This document shows positions 7,985 to 15,125 of a DNA stretch of 15,408 nt, in pieces. The stretch's first letter is position 1. Every line of letters begins with the position of its first letter. The position numbers and the translations under genes are program-made. The notes beneath the pieces are model-generated. The model saw only the letters and a program-made list of their open reading frames with translations, made no database searches and was not told the DNA's origin. The DNA is from JAWODU01 sp046483125 (lineage in GTDB: Bacteria > Verrucomicrobiota > Kiritimatiellia > UBA8416 > JAWODU01), in the NCBI GenBank assembly GCA_046483125.1, contig JAWODU010000046.1, positions 1 to 15,408 of the forward strand, written 5' to 3'.

Positions 7985-8011
7985 ATCTTTTCCCCGTTTG
8001 GCCGGTATAGA

Positions 8012-8058
8012 GTTACAGGTTGCAGGGTTACAGGTGCCGCGTTGGGATATATCGTCCT
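8012..8058 (+). repeat. 47-bp intergenic repeat A, copy 1
   Basis: It begins GTTACAGGTT and ends GCGTTGGGATATATCGTCCT. It aligns without gaps to 12901-12947 in the same orientation with 41 of 47 identities. Its first half is itself built of imperfect GGTTACA words. It lies in the short gap between the channel and adaptor genes. Confidence 0.75.
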
Positions 8059-8062
8059 CCCA

Positions 8063-8099
8063 ATCTTAATCGTAATCTTAATCGTAATCTTTATCTCCC
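8063..8099 (-). repeat. 37-bp intergenic repeat B, copy 2 (inverted)
   Basis: On the minus strand it reads GGGAGATAAAGATTACGATT followed by further GATTAM hexamers, differing from 3507-3543 at one position. It starts four bases after repeat A, so A and B behave as adjacent modules here. The pyrimidine-rich tail 8100-8133 has repeated gtc-ct words (ctgtcctctgtcgtccatcg). Confidence 0.75.
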
Positions 8100-8134
8100 C
8101 TCCGTCATCTGTCCTCTGTCGTCCATCGTCCGTC

Positions 8135-9445
8135 CTACTCCCTCCCGATTGCCGCTTTGAGCCGCGATACCGCGTTCATGTGATCCATCACGGCGCCCAG
8201 GTACCCCAGTTTAGCCGTGCTCAACGCCACGTTCGCGTCTGTGAACTCCAGATGTGTTCCCGCGCCCGTTTCCAGCCGGGTCGCGGCGATTTCCAAGGCT
8301 TTTTCTGCCAGCCTTACATTCCCCTTACCCGCCTTTACCGCTTCCGCCGCGTGTTTCATATCCAGATATGCTGTCTTTACCTGCAGTTTCACCGCCCTTT
8401 CCAGATCCTCACGCGCCGTTCGGGCCTTGACCAGTTCCTGCTGTTTTTCGCCCACCCGGCCGCTCGTCAGCCCGCTGTCCCACAGAGACCAGTTCAACAT
8501 GAGTCCCGTGCTCCAGTGCCACTCCCACTCATCGTCCGCGGTAACGAAACCGTACGGTTTGGTCCCGGTATAGTTAAAAAAAGCGTTCACTTCAGGCATG
8601 TAACCGGCCTTCGCCGCCGATACATCTTCTTTCCGCAGTTCCACCGCCACTTCGCTCCGCCGGAGCGCGGGACGGTTACTCAGTGCTTCAGCCACAAGAT
8701 CATCGTATTCGCCCTCAAACGGAACAAAGGACAGTTCTCCGCGCAGTGCTATCTCTTCTTCAATGCCGAGGAGACGCCGGAAGGCCGCCAGAGCTGTTTC
8801 ATACCCCGCCCTGGCGGCGATCAGTGCGGGTTTTTCATTCGCCAGTTCCACCTTCGCGCGAAGAACGTTGAATTCCGAACCCGCCCCCGTCTTATGCTTT
8901 GCTTCGGCCTGCTTTACGAGAGATTCAAGCTGTTTAACCGAATCCTCCCGGACGGAAACGGAATCCCTGGCTAGGAGGACACCGTAAAATCCGTCGCGGA
9001 TATCCCTCACCAGCGAAAGCTCTGTTTCCCTTTTCGACGAAGACGCCAGTTTTCTCGACAGGCGGGCCGCCCGCAAGGCGGACCTCACTTTGCCGCCGGA
9101 ATAGAGAAGTTGGTTCACTCCTGCTTCCACGGAGTAGTTATTCAGCGATCCCACTTCAGTGGTCTGTTCCCCAAATGAAACCTCCTGCAGTTCGTCCTGC
9201 CTGGTATACCGCCCCGACAGGGAAACCTTCGGCAAGGCGGAGGAGCGCGCCTGCTCAACCAGGTAATCCGCTATTGCCCTGTCCGCCGACGCCGTCTTTA
9301 TTCGGGCGCTGTTCTCAAGACCCGCCTCAATACAGTCCTCCAGGGTATAAACAGCAGGCGAACTGGTTTCCGCGCCGCGGGCTTTCTCCGCAAGGCAGAC
9401 AGCCCCGCACAGAAAAAAAACGGATATCAGTCTGTATTTCATCAT
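8135..9445 (-). CDS. TolC-like outer membrane efflux channel (OEP family)
   Basis: The 436-residue protein opens with a signal peptide (MMKYRLISVFFLCGAVCLAE, likely cut near ARG-AETS). It shows the duplicated OEP layout: a first repeat beginning TLEDCIEAGLENSARI, followed by SSALPKVSLSGRYTRQ, and a second near residues 245-290 with ALSNRPALRRSEVAVELRK and AGYMPEVNAFFNYTG. Long Ala/Glu/Leu-rich helices follow each strand segment, as in TolC barrels and their periplasmic tunnel. It is the exit duct for the RND pump and adaptor encoded downstream. Its ATG overlaps the TetR stop (ATGA), so it is translated from the same message. A cysteine pair in the signal region raises a lipoprotein possibility, but no convincing lipobox is seen. 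Confidence 0.92.
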   Translation of the reverse strand: MMKYRLISVFFLCGAVCLAEKARGAETSSPAVYTLEDCIEAGLENSARIKTASADRAIADYLVEQARSSALPKVSLSGRYTRQDELQEVSFGEQTTEVGSLNNYSVEAGVNQLLYSGGKVRSALRAARLSRKLASSSKRETELSLVRDIRDGFYGVLLARDSVSVREDSVKQLESLVKQAEAKHKTGAGSEFNVLRAKVELANEKPALIAARAGYETALAAFRRLLGIEEEIALRGELSFVPFEGEYDDLVAEALSNRPALRRSEVAVELRKEDVSAAKAGYMPEVNAFFNYTGTKPYGFVTADDEWEWHWSTGLMLNWSLWDSGLTSGRVGEKQQELVKARTAREDLERAVKLQVKTAYLDMKHAAEAVKAGKGNVRLAEKALEIAATRLETGAGTHLEFTDANVALSTAKLGYLGAVMDHMNAVSRLKAAIGRE

Positions 9446-10086
9446 GTATTCCGCCGGGTCTTTATTCCGTTCATAAACATGTCCGCCGCCGCTTCCGTTA
9501 CGCGTTTCACGAATTCTCTGGAATAGGCGTGCCGCCGGTCCTTACCGCCCGCCAGGGGCTGAAACAGGATGTAAGCCGAAAGCATGCCGAAGAAGCTCCA
9601 TGCCCCGCATTCCACGTCGAACTTCCGGAAGTCCCCGCGTTTCATCCCCTCCCGCGCAATCTCCGCAAACACTTTGTTACGCCACATGACCCCCTCTATC
9701 GCGGTCTCTGGAAGCCGCCTGCCTCCGGCCAGCATCTCGGCAAAGAAAACTTTCAGCGCGGGTTCCTCGTAAAGAACATAAAAAGCAAAAATTTCAAACA
9801 TTTCCCTCAGCTTTTCCTCGGGAGATGCTTCCTTTTTCACAACAGCTTCCGCACGACTGCGCAGAGGTTCTATCTTGCGTACCATTACTTCGCCGAAAAG
9901 ATTTTCCTTGCTGCCGAAATGGTAAGTAATGGCCCCGACATTCGCGTCCGCGGCTCCGGTTATATCCCGAACCGAAACGGCGTCGTAACCCCGCTCGGCG
10001 AACAGGGCCGCCCCGGCTTCCATGAGCCTTTCTCTCGTGCCCGGAACGCCTGACCTCTTTTGTTTCTTTACGTCTGAAGCTTTCAT
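9442..10086 (-). CDS. TetR-family repressor of the efflux operon
   Basis: The 214-residue protein has a textbook TetR_N DNA-binding domain at about residues 15-62: TRERLMEAGAALFAERGYD, then VSVRDITGAADANVGAITYHF and GSKENLFGEVM. The remaining ~150 residues are helical, with wording such as EEPALKVFFAEML and CGAWSFFGMLSAYILF, the ligand/dimerisation domain. The ATG at 10086 is chosen because the TetR_N domain starts 14 residues later and because the operator and promoter lie immediately upstream. The frame stays open for 100 more codons leftward of this start only because it crosses the foldback element. The gene is first in the tetR-channel-adaptor-pump operon, so it probably represses its own transcription and that of the pump until an effluxed ligand binds. 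No Shine-Dalgarno is visible, and the predicted leader is only about a dozen bases. Confidence 0.92.
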   Translation of the reverse strand: MKASDVKKQKRSGVPGTRERLMEAGAALFAERGYDAVSVRDITGAADANVGAITYHFGSKENLFGEVMVRKIEPLRSRAEAVVKKEASPEEKLREMFEIFAFYVLYEEPALKVFFAEMLAGGRRLPETAIEGVMWRNKVFAEIAREGMKRGDFRKFDVECGAWSFFGMLSAYILFQPLAGGKDRRHAYSREFVKRVTEAAADMFMNGIKTRRNT

Positions 10087-10096
10087 TGCGATTAAT

Positions 10097-10112
10097 TCAT
10101 ACGTTTGTATGA
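10097..10112. promoter_or_regulatory. Probable TetR operator (perfect palindrome)
   Basis: TCATAC GTTT GTATGA is a perfect 6-bp inverted repeat with a 4-bp spacer, 11 bases upstream of the tetR start codon. It overlaps the predicted -10 box, the usual position for TetR autorepression. The size and symmetry suit a TetR dimer. Binding itself is inferred. Confidence 0.65.
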
Positions 10113-10132
10113 TTTCTCGGCCGAAACCGCAA
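10104..10132 (-). promoter_or_regulatory. Predicted promoter of the efflux operon
   Basis: On the minus strand TTGCGG (10132-10127) and TACAAA (10109-10104) are separated by exactly 17 bases. Matches to sigma-70 boxes are 3/6 or 4/6 each, so support is moderate. The start of transcription would fall near 10097, inside the palindrome, giving a leader of about ten bases before the tetR ATG. Confidence 0.45.
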
Positions 10133-10144
10133 GCCAAAATTAAG

Positions 10145-10413
10145 TACACGGTTTCATAAATACGGTGACGTATGATTGGCCTATTTTGGATGCAGAGGTG
10201 TTCCGGCGCAGTGCGTGCATACCTGGAAGGTCTGTGCGCGCTGCGCCGGAGCGACTCTGCGCCAAAAGAGGCCAACCCCCACGGGCGGGGCATTCTGGCG
10301 CACGCCGGCCGCGGCACACAAAGACGATGGCAAGACATCGCCTTTTGTGTGCCGCGACCCCCGTGCATCCAGAATGCCCTCGTCATACGTTACCGTATTT
10401 ATGAAATCGTGTA
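10145..10413. mobile_element. MITE-like foldback element with 31-bp TIRs and two internal stem-loops
   Basis: The left end 10145-10175 and right end 10383-10413 are inverted repeats of 31 bp with two mismatches (ends TACACG...CGTGTA). Each end is directly flanked by TTAAG (10140-10144 and 10414-10418), a 5-bp target-site duplication. Inside, 10176-10275 folds into a long imperfect stem from TTGGCC to GGCCAA with an ACCT-GGA-AGGT tip, and 10288-10379 folds into a second stem from GGGCATTCTGG to CCAGAATGCCC with a CGATG-GCAAGA-CATCG tip. Both stems are GC-rich and held together mainly by compensated or wobble positions. The element carries no gene; reading frames through it are spurious. Length, terminal repeats and target duplication fit a non-autonomous transposable element moved by a transposase encoded elsewhere. 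It separates divergent tetR and GH94 genes. Confidence 0.85.
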
Positions 10414-10517
10414 TTAAGGCCGGCCCTGTTGCCAAAATCCCCCGAATATCGCAATGTACCCCCTGAGACAGCCTGTTCGCGTAGATTGGCGTGATTCGCG
10501 GTTTGATCACATCTCAC

Positions 10518-10521
10518 GGAG
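10518..10521 (+). promoter_or_regulatory. Ribosome binding site of the GH94 gene
   Basis: GGAG stands eight bases before the ATG at 10530 and decides this start over an ATG-like or ATT/ATG codon farther upstream at 10491, which has no such site and would add 13 residues lacking family similarity. Confidence 0.65.
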
Positions 10522-10529
10522 AAGAACTC

Positions 10530-12881
10530 ATGCGCTACGGTAGATTTGACGACAAGAGACGACGGTACATTATAGAACAACCCGACACTCCCTGGCCCTG
10601 GATAAACTACCTCGGCGACCGCGACTACTGCGCTATCATCTCCAACAACGCCGGCGGCTACAGCTTCTGCAAATCACCCGGCCGCAACCGGATCCTCAGG
10701 TACCGCTTCAACAGCGTACCCCCCGACCGTCCCGGCCGGTTCATATACCTCAGAAACGAAAAAGGCGACTACTGGAGCAATTCCTGGAGCCCCGTGCGGA
10801 AACCCCTTCGCCGCCAGAAAGTCGTCTGCTCGCACGGCTTGGGAACCACTGAAATCACTTCCCGCTGCCGCGGGATCGTTTCATCCGTTCTGTACCTCGT
10901 CCCTCTCGACGCCCCGATCGAAATCTGGAAACTCACCCTTACCAACCGTTCCCGAAAACCGAAAACAATAGACGCCTTTACCTACGCCGAGTTTTCCTTC
11001 CCTTTCTTCAACACCGAAACCAATCTTCAGGCCATACTCTATGTCGCGCAGACCCTCTGCAATGACGGCATCATCGTATGCCAGTCCCCCGTTCCAGGAT
11101 GGACATACAGGAACACTTTCTTCGCCTCGGGTTCTCCCGTTGAAAGTTACGATTGCATGAGGGAATCCTTTATAGGTCCCTGGCGGGACGAATCCAGTCC
11201 CATTGCCGTTGAAAACGGCCGCTGTTCGGGGTCCTGCGGCAGCGGAGGCAACGCCTGCGGCGCCCTGCACATGAAGTACCGGCTCGAACCGGGCGAATCG
11301 GCCGAATCTTTGTTCTTTATTGGAGAGGGAGATTACGGGGAAGCCGACCGTATACGGATGGAATGGACTTCCGAGCGTGTCGAAACAGCCATCGCCGATC
11401 TGCGCTCGTATTGGGAATCACGTCTCGACCTTTTTCAATGCGCCACACCCGACGGGGAAATGGATTCCATGCTTAACGTGTGGAACCCCTATCAGAATCA
11501 CGTCGTTTTTCGCTGGTCGCGAAGCGCCTCGCTGATTGAGGCCGGAAATCGCGACGGTCTCGGTTACCGCGACAGCCTGCAGGACACTCTGGGCATAATG
11601 TATTCCCTTCCGGACAGGGCCAGGAATACCATTACGGATCTCCTGCGCGGCCAGGCCTCCAACGGCACTGCCCTGCATAAGGTGCAGCCGCTTACGCTCA
11701 AGACGGGAACCGGAGAAATTCCGGCTCCAGAAAACGTTCACTCAGACGATCACCTGTGGATACCGCTGGCCGTTGCCGCCTACGTAAGGGAAACAGGGAA
11801 ACTCTCTTTCCTGGAAGAAGACGTCGAGTACCTGGACCGCGGCAAAGCTCCAGTGTATGAACATATGCTCGCGTCGTTGAAATTCGCCCGCGAAAACCGG
11901 GGGCCAAACGGTCTTTCTCTCTGCCTGACAGCCGACTGGAATGACGCCCTGCGCCTGGGTACTGAGGGCGAAAGCGTGTGGACCAGCATGCAGTTCTGCG
12001 TGGCCTGCCGCGATTTCGCCGAAATGGCCGATCTTCTCAAGCGCAAAGGCGATGCCGAAGAAGCACTGAGATGGAGGGAAGAAATGGCAGGGGCTGTTAA
12101 CGCTCACGCCTGGGACGGCGAATGGTACCGGCGCGCCCTTATGCGTGACGGCGGAACCATCGGCTCGAAAAACAACGAAGCGGCGAAGATCTGGCTTAAT
12201 CCGCAGGCCTGGTCCGTAATATCCGGGGTCGCCGGACCCGAACGCGGCAGAATCGCCATGGATTCAGTTAAGGAGCATCTGGCCTCCGAACATGGCATAC
12301 ATCTTTTTTCGCCGCCGCACACCGATCTTCTCAAAGATATCCCCGGGCGGGTCTGTTATCCGCCGGGGTTAAAAGAAAACGCGGGCATATTCTGCCATCC
12401 GAACCCGTGGGCCGTGATCGCGGAAACCATTCTCGGACGGGGCGACCGCGCCGTTGAGTATCACAGGGCCATTCTTCCCCGGAAAAGCAACGACCGCGCT
12501 GAACTGCGCCGCGCCGAGCCCTATGTATATGCGCAGTTTGTAACGGGTAAATCACACCCCGATTTTGGCACCGCCCACAATCCCTGGGTCACCGGCACCG
12601 CTGGCTGGAGCTACGTGGCGGCCGTGCAGTACATACTCGGCATCAGGCCCGTTTTTGACGGACTGGCACTGGACCCGTGTATACCCTCGGAATGGACCGG
12701 TTTTGAGGCCACGCGGGTGTTCAGGGGCGCGCGGTACCGGACAAAAGTACACAATCCGGACCGCCGTGCAGGAAAGGTGCGGGTGCTCAAGGTGAACGGC
12801 AGGAGCGTTGAAACAAACGTAATTCCTCCTTCGCCCGAAGGCAGAACCGTACGGGTGGAAGCGGTAGTGGAGGGAGAGTAA
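10530..12881 (+). CDS. GH94 inverting phosphorylase, cellobiose phosphorylase-like
   Basis: The 783-residue cytoplasmic enzyme, with no signal peptide, has the GH94 order: N-terminal beta-sandwich (to about 270), helical linker, (alpha/alpha)6 barrel and C-terminal jelly-roll. GH94 enzymes split a beta-glucoside with phosphate to give alpha-sugar-1-phosphate. Asp residues in ADWNDALRLG (469-472) hold the general acid. RDSLQDTLGIMYSLPDRAR, HKVQPLTLKTGTG, KENAGIFCHPNPWAVIAE, NPWVTGTAGWSY and LDPCIPSEWTGFEATRVFRG match cellobiose phosphorylase wording better than chitobiose phosphorylase or cyclic-glucan synthase. Cellodextrin, laminaribiose or cellobionate specificity is not excluded. The upstream DNA contains GTGAT-N10-ATCAC (10491-10510), a weak palindrome that could be an operator, and the foldback element lies 117 bases before the start. 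It converges on purD. Confidence 0.88.
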   Translation: MRYGRFDDKRRRYIIEQPDTPWPWINYLGDRDYCAIISNNAGGYSFCKSPGRNRILRYRFNSVPPDRPGRFIYLRNEKGDYWSNSWSPVRKPLRRQKVVCSHGLGTTEITSRCRGIVSSVLYLVPLDAPIEIWKLTLTNRSRKPKTIDAFTYAEFSFPFFNTETNLQAILYVAQTLCNDGIIVCQSPVPGWTYRNTFFASGSPVESYDCMRESFIGPWRDESSPIAVENGRCSGSCGSGGNACGALHMKYRLEPGESAESLFFIGEGDYGEADRIRMEWTSERVETAIADLRSYWESRLDLFQCATPDGEMDSMLNVWNPYQNHVVFRWSRSASLIEAGNRDGLGYRDSLQDTLGIMYSLPDRARNTITDLLRGQASNGTALHKVQPLTLKTGTGEIPAPENVHSDDHLWIPLAVAAYVRETGKLSFLEEDVEYLDRGKAPVYEHMLASLKFARENRGPNGLSLCLTADWNDALRLGTEGESVWTSMQFCVACRDFAEMADLLKRKGDAEEALRWREEMAGAVNAHAWDGEWYRRALMRDGGTIGSKNNEAAKIWLNPQAWSVISGVAGPERGRIAMDSVKEHLASEHGIHLFSPPHTDLLKDIPGRVCYPPGLKENAGIFCHPNPWAVIAETILGRGDRAVEYHRAILPRKSNDRAELRRAEPYVYAQFVTGKSHPDFGTAHNPWVTGTAGWSYVAAVQYILGIRPVFDGLALDPCIPSEWTGFEATRVFRGARYRTKVHNPDRRAGKVRVLKVNGRSVETNVIPPSPEGRTVRVEAVVEGE

Positions 12882-12900
12882 ACAGGAGAAAGGGTTACAG

Positions 12901-12947
12901 GTTACAGGTTACGGGGTTACAGGTAGTGCGTTGGGATATATTGTCCT
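12901..12947 (+). repeat. 47-bp intergenic repeat A, copy 2
   Basis: It matches 8012-8058 at 41 of 47 positions in direct orientation, sharing the exact 14-mer GCGTTGGGATATAT. It is preceded by further GGTTACA units (12893-12899, 12900-12906, 12907-12913 with one change, 12915-12921). Downstream, cataatcacgatttta is a faint echo of the hexamers that follow copy 1. It fills the gap between convergent GH94 and purD genes. Confidence 0.75.
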
Positions 12948-13053
12948 TACATCATAATCACGATTTTAAGGGCCTGTTGACTGCCGGAAATTGTTTCTCC
13001 GTAACCAGCGGCCGGGGTCATACACCAGCTCTGGTCTTTGCCTCGGCTTCTCT

Positions 13054-14322
13054 TTATCTGTTCAGCGCCCGGGACCCTATATCCGTCCGGTACTGGGCCT
13101 GGTCGAAACTGATTCCGGTGATTGCCTTGTACGCCCTGTCCACGGCCTGGGGGAGATCCCGTCCCAGGGCCGTCACTCCCAGTACGCGTCCGCCCGAAGT
13201 GATGACGGCGGCGTTTTCATTTTTTTCCGTGCCCGCGTGAAAGACCAGCACATCGCCCGAACCGCCCAGCCCATGGATGACTTTACCCTTTTCGTATCCG
13301 CCCGGATAGCCTCCCGAAGCCATCACCACGCACACGCAGTGGTCTTCTTTCCATGACAGCATATCCCGGGACAGTTCGCCGCGCGCGCAGGCTTCAAGGG
13401 CCGGCAGAAGATCGCCTTCAATTCTAGGTAAAACCGCCTGGGTCTCCGGATCCCCGAAACGGCAATTGAATTCAAGAACCTTCGGACCCGTTTCCGATAC
13501 CATGAGCCCGGCGTAAAGAATTCCCCTGTAAACCACCTTCCGCTTCCGCAATTCCGCCAGCGTCGGCTCGAATACCCGCTCCCGGATAACCGGCCAGAGA
13601 TTTTCGGTAATTACCGGCGCGGGAGAATAGGCGCCCATGCCCCCGGTATTCGGACCTTCATCGTTATTGAAGACCCTCTTGTGGTCCTGCGAAGACGCCA
13701 GCATAACAATATGTTCGCCGTCCACCAGCGCCAGTATCGAAGCTTCCTCTCCCTCAAGGCATTCTTCGATGAGCACCTGCCTGCCGGCGTCGCCGAACCT
13801 GTCGGCAACGAGACATTCCTCGAGGGCCGCTCGAACGTCCTTCTCCGAAGCGCAGACGGAAACACCTTTTCCCGCGGCCAGTCCGTCCGCCTTCACAACA
13901 GCGCGCCAGCCGAGCGACCCGGCGTATTCTGCCGCCTGCCCCGCGTCGCTGAACTCCCGGGCCTCGGCAGTAGGCACGCCCGCACTGTTCATTACTTGCT
14001 TGGCAAAAGTCTTGCTTCCTTCAAGCCGGGCGGCGTCCCGGCCCGGCCCGAAGACCGTTATTCCCTCCGCCTGGAGACTGTCGGCAAGGCCCGCGCACAG
14101 CGGCGCTTCCGGACCCGCAACCACGAGATCCGGCCTGCTTCGCTTCGACCATTCCGTTATCCTGGAAATATCTTCCGCGCCGATGTCGAGGTTCGTGCCC
14201 AGTCCGGCTGTGCCCGCGTTTCCCGGAGCGCAGAACAACTCCGGGGGAGAACTGTCAGACGCGAGCTTCCACGCCAGCGCGTGTTCGCGCCCCCCTCCGC
14301 CTATGACCAGTACCTTCTTCAC
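13054..14322 (-). CDS. purD: Phosphoribosylamine-glycine ligase (GAR synthetase)
   Basis: PurD joins glycine to 5-phosphoribosylamine with ATP, the second step of de novo purine synthesis, in the cytoplasm. The 422-residue protein has the expected length. The N-terminal domain starts VKKVLVIGGGGREHALAW, with the P-loop-like GGGGREH. The ATP-grasp region shows VVKADGLAAGKGV (Lys and Gly-rich loop), SSQDHKRVFNNDEGPNTGG and LEFNCRFGDPETQAVLPR, which carries the Mg/ATP-binding Glu and Asn. GTG at 14322 is chosen since family proteins begin with the first beta-strand there; a TTG at 14343 would add seven residues. A TGA of a tiny upstream frame overlaps this GTG (GTGA). The gene is convergent with GH94, and no other pur genes are nearby. 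Confidence 0.95.
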   Translation of the reverse strand: MKKVLVIGGGGREHALAWKLASDSSPPELFCAPGNAGTAGLGTNLDIGAEDISRITEWSKRSRPDLVVAGPEAPLCAGLADSLQAEGITVFGPGRDAARLEGSKTFAKQVMNSAGVPTAEAREFSDAGQAAEYAGSLGWRAVVKADGLAAGKGVSVCASEKDVRAALEECLVADRFGDAGRQVLIEECLEGEEASILALVDGEHIVMLASSQDHKRVFNNDEGPNTGGMGAYSPAPVITENLWPVIRERVFEPTLAELRKRKVVYRGILYAGLMVSETGPKVLEFNCRFGDPETQAVLPRIEGDLLPALEACARGELSRDMLSWKEDHCVCVVMASGGYPGGYEKGKVIHGLGGSGDVLVFHAGTEKNENAAVITSGGRVLGVTALGRDLPQAVDRAYKAITGISFDQAQYRTDIGSRALNR

Positions 14323-14431
14323 TGTACCCGAAGCATACCCCAACCGCGCCCCCAGTCAAATTCTTTCATTGCTCTTTCAATCGCCAGCTCCCCTGCCCCC
14401 GACCTTTTCCGCCGAGGCGCAGGTTTCCCTT

Positions 14432-14830
14432 TTACAGCTTTCCCAGGCTCAGGTCGCCGAAGATTTTAAAGACGTTCCCGTCCCTCTTTACGTCCAGTTT
14501 CCTATCAGGAAATTCTTGCCGCAGTTCCTCGCGCAACCGGTCGGCAACCCTGTTTTCCATCTCCGCCCTGACCTTCCCGGGAACGTCCTGCAACGTCTGC
14601 ATCTGCACCCTCACAATATAGCCCCTCCCGTAATTCGACCCATAACCCGCCGAAAAAGCCGCATTTATGTTGAACAGGCCGTCGCTCGACGGATTCGCGG
14701 TTTCGCCCCGTTCCGGACGCGAGGGATGCAGTTTATATTCGCCGCCGAACTTGTCTTCCAGTTCTCTGTCGAGCTTATTGAGGATTTTTTCCAGCCTTTT
14801 TTCCCATTCGACCAGTCTTCTGTTTCTCAC
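14432..14830 (-). CDS. Unrecognised 132-residue soluble protein
   Basis: I do not recognise this family. The GTG start at 14830 is preceded by AAAGG nine bases away, and composition matches neighbouring genes, so it is probably real. There is no signal peptide or membrane segment. Residues 1-28 are a charged helix (EWEKRLEKILNKLDRELEDK). A middle segment has LHPSRPERGE and then DGLFNINAAFSAGYGSNYGR, an aromatic/glycine-rich stretch followed by a beta-strand GYIVRVQMQTL. A second charged helix (MENRVADRLREELRQEF) leads to a strand pair ending FKIFGDLSLGKL. The pattern suggests a small alpha/beta fold. It lies 109 bases upstream of purD on the same strand and may share its transcript, but no functional link is evident. 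Confidence 0.7.
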   Translation of the reverse strand: MRNRRLVEWEKRLEKILNKLDRELEDKFGGEYKLHPSRPERGETANPSSDGLFNINAAFSAGYGSNYGRGYIVRVQMQTLQDVPGKVRAEMENRVADRLREELRQEFPDRKLDVKRDGNVFKIFGDLSLGKL

Positions 14831-15048
14831 GAACTGCGCCTTTCAAAAACACCGATGCGAACCGTCGCCGGCTATGCCTTTATTTTCCTTGAACCCGCAA
14901 TGAACTACGAAACCGCCGGGGGCGCAAGAAATAAGGTGACGCGGGACCTCGAAAAGCACTCCGGGAACCGGCTCGGACTTCCCCGGGAACGCGTCCCTGA
15001 ATTCTTTTCCTTGTCCCTGCCGCTGTGTTAAAGTAGCTCTCTTAACAG
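14831..15048. other. Intergenic region upstream of the tRNA gene
   Basis: The region separates the leftward 132-residue protein gene from the rightward tRNA. I find no gene with a credible start and ribosome site. A plus-strand frame continues through it from the antisense of purD and ends at 15031, but has no protein-like features. TTGTCC at 15011-15016 is a possible -35 for the tRNA, but the matching -10 is poor. Confidence 0.4.
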
Positions 15049-15125
15049 CGGGGCGTAGCGCAGCTTGGCAGCGCGTCAGCTTTGGGAGCTGAAAGTCGTG
15101 GGTTCGAATCCCACCGCCCCGACCA
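15049..15125 (+). tRNA. tRNA-Pro (anticodon UGG), CCA encoded
   Basis: A full cloverleaf is readable in 77 bases. The acceptor stem CGGGGCG (15049-15055) pairs perfectly with CGCCCCG (15115-15121), followed by discriminator A and genomic CCA. The D arm contains AGCTTGGCAGC. The anticodon stem TCAGC/GCTGA encloses TTTGGGA with anticodon TGG. The T arm is GTGGG TTCGAAT CCCAC with the standard TTCGA. Reading CCN, with UGG at the wobble position, it is charged with proline. Confidence 0.97.

Noticed and set aside
10087..10386. 100-residue N-terminal extension of TetR and other frames inside 10165-10510
   Set aside because: These run through the foldback element. The TetR domain starts just after the ATG at 10086, and the promoter and operator lie inside the extension.
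14323..14343. TTG start for purD
   Set aside because: It adds seven residues before the first conserved strand; GTG at 14322 fits the family start better, although neither has a strong ribosome site.
13637..15031. 464-codon plus-strand open frame
   Set aside because: It is antisense to purD and the 132-residue gene, is Ser/Pro/Arg-rich without domains, and arises from codon bias of the GC-rich genes opposite.
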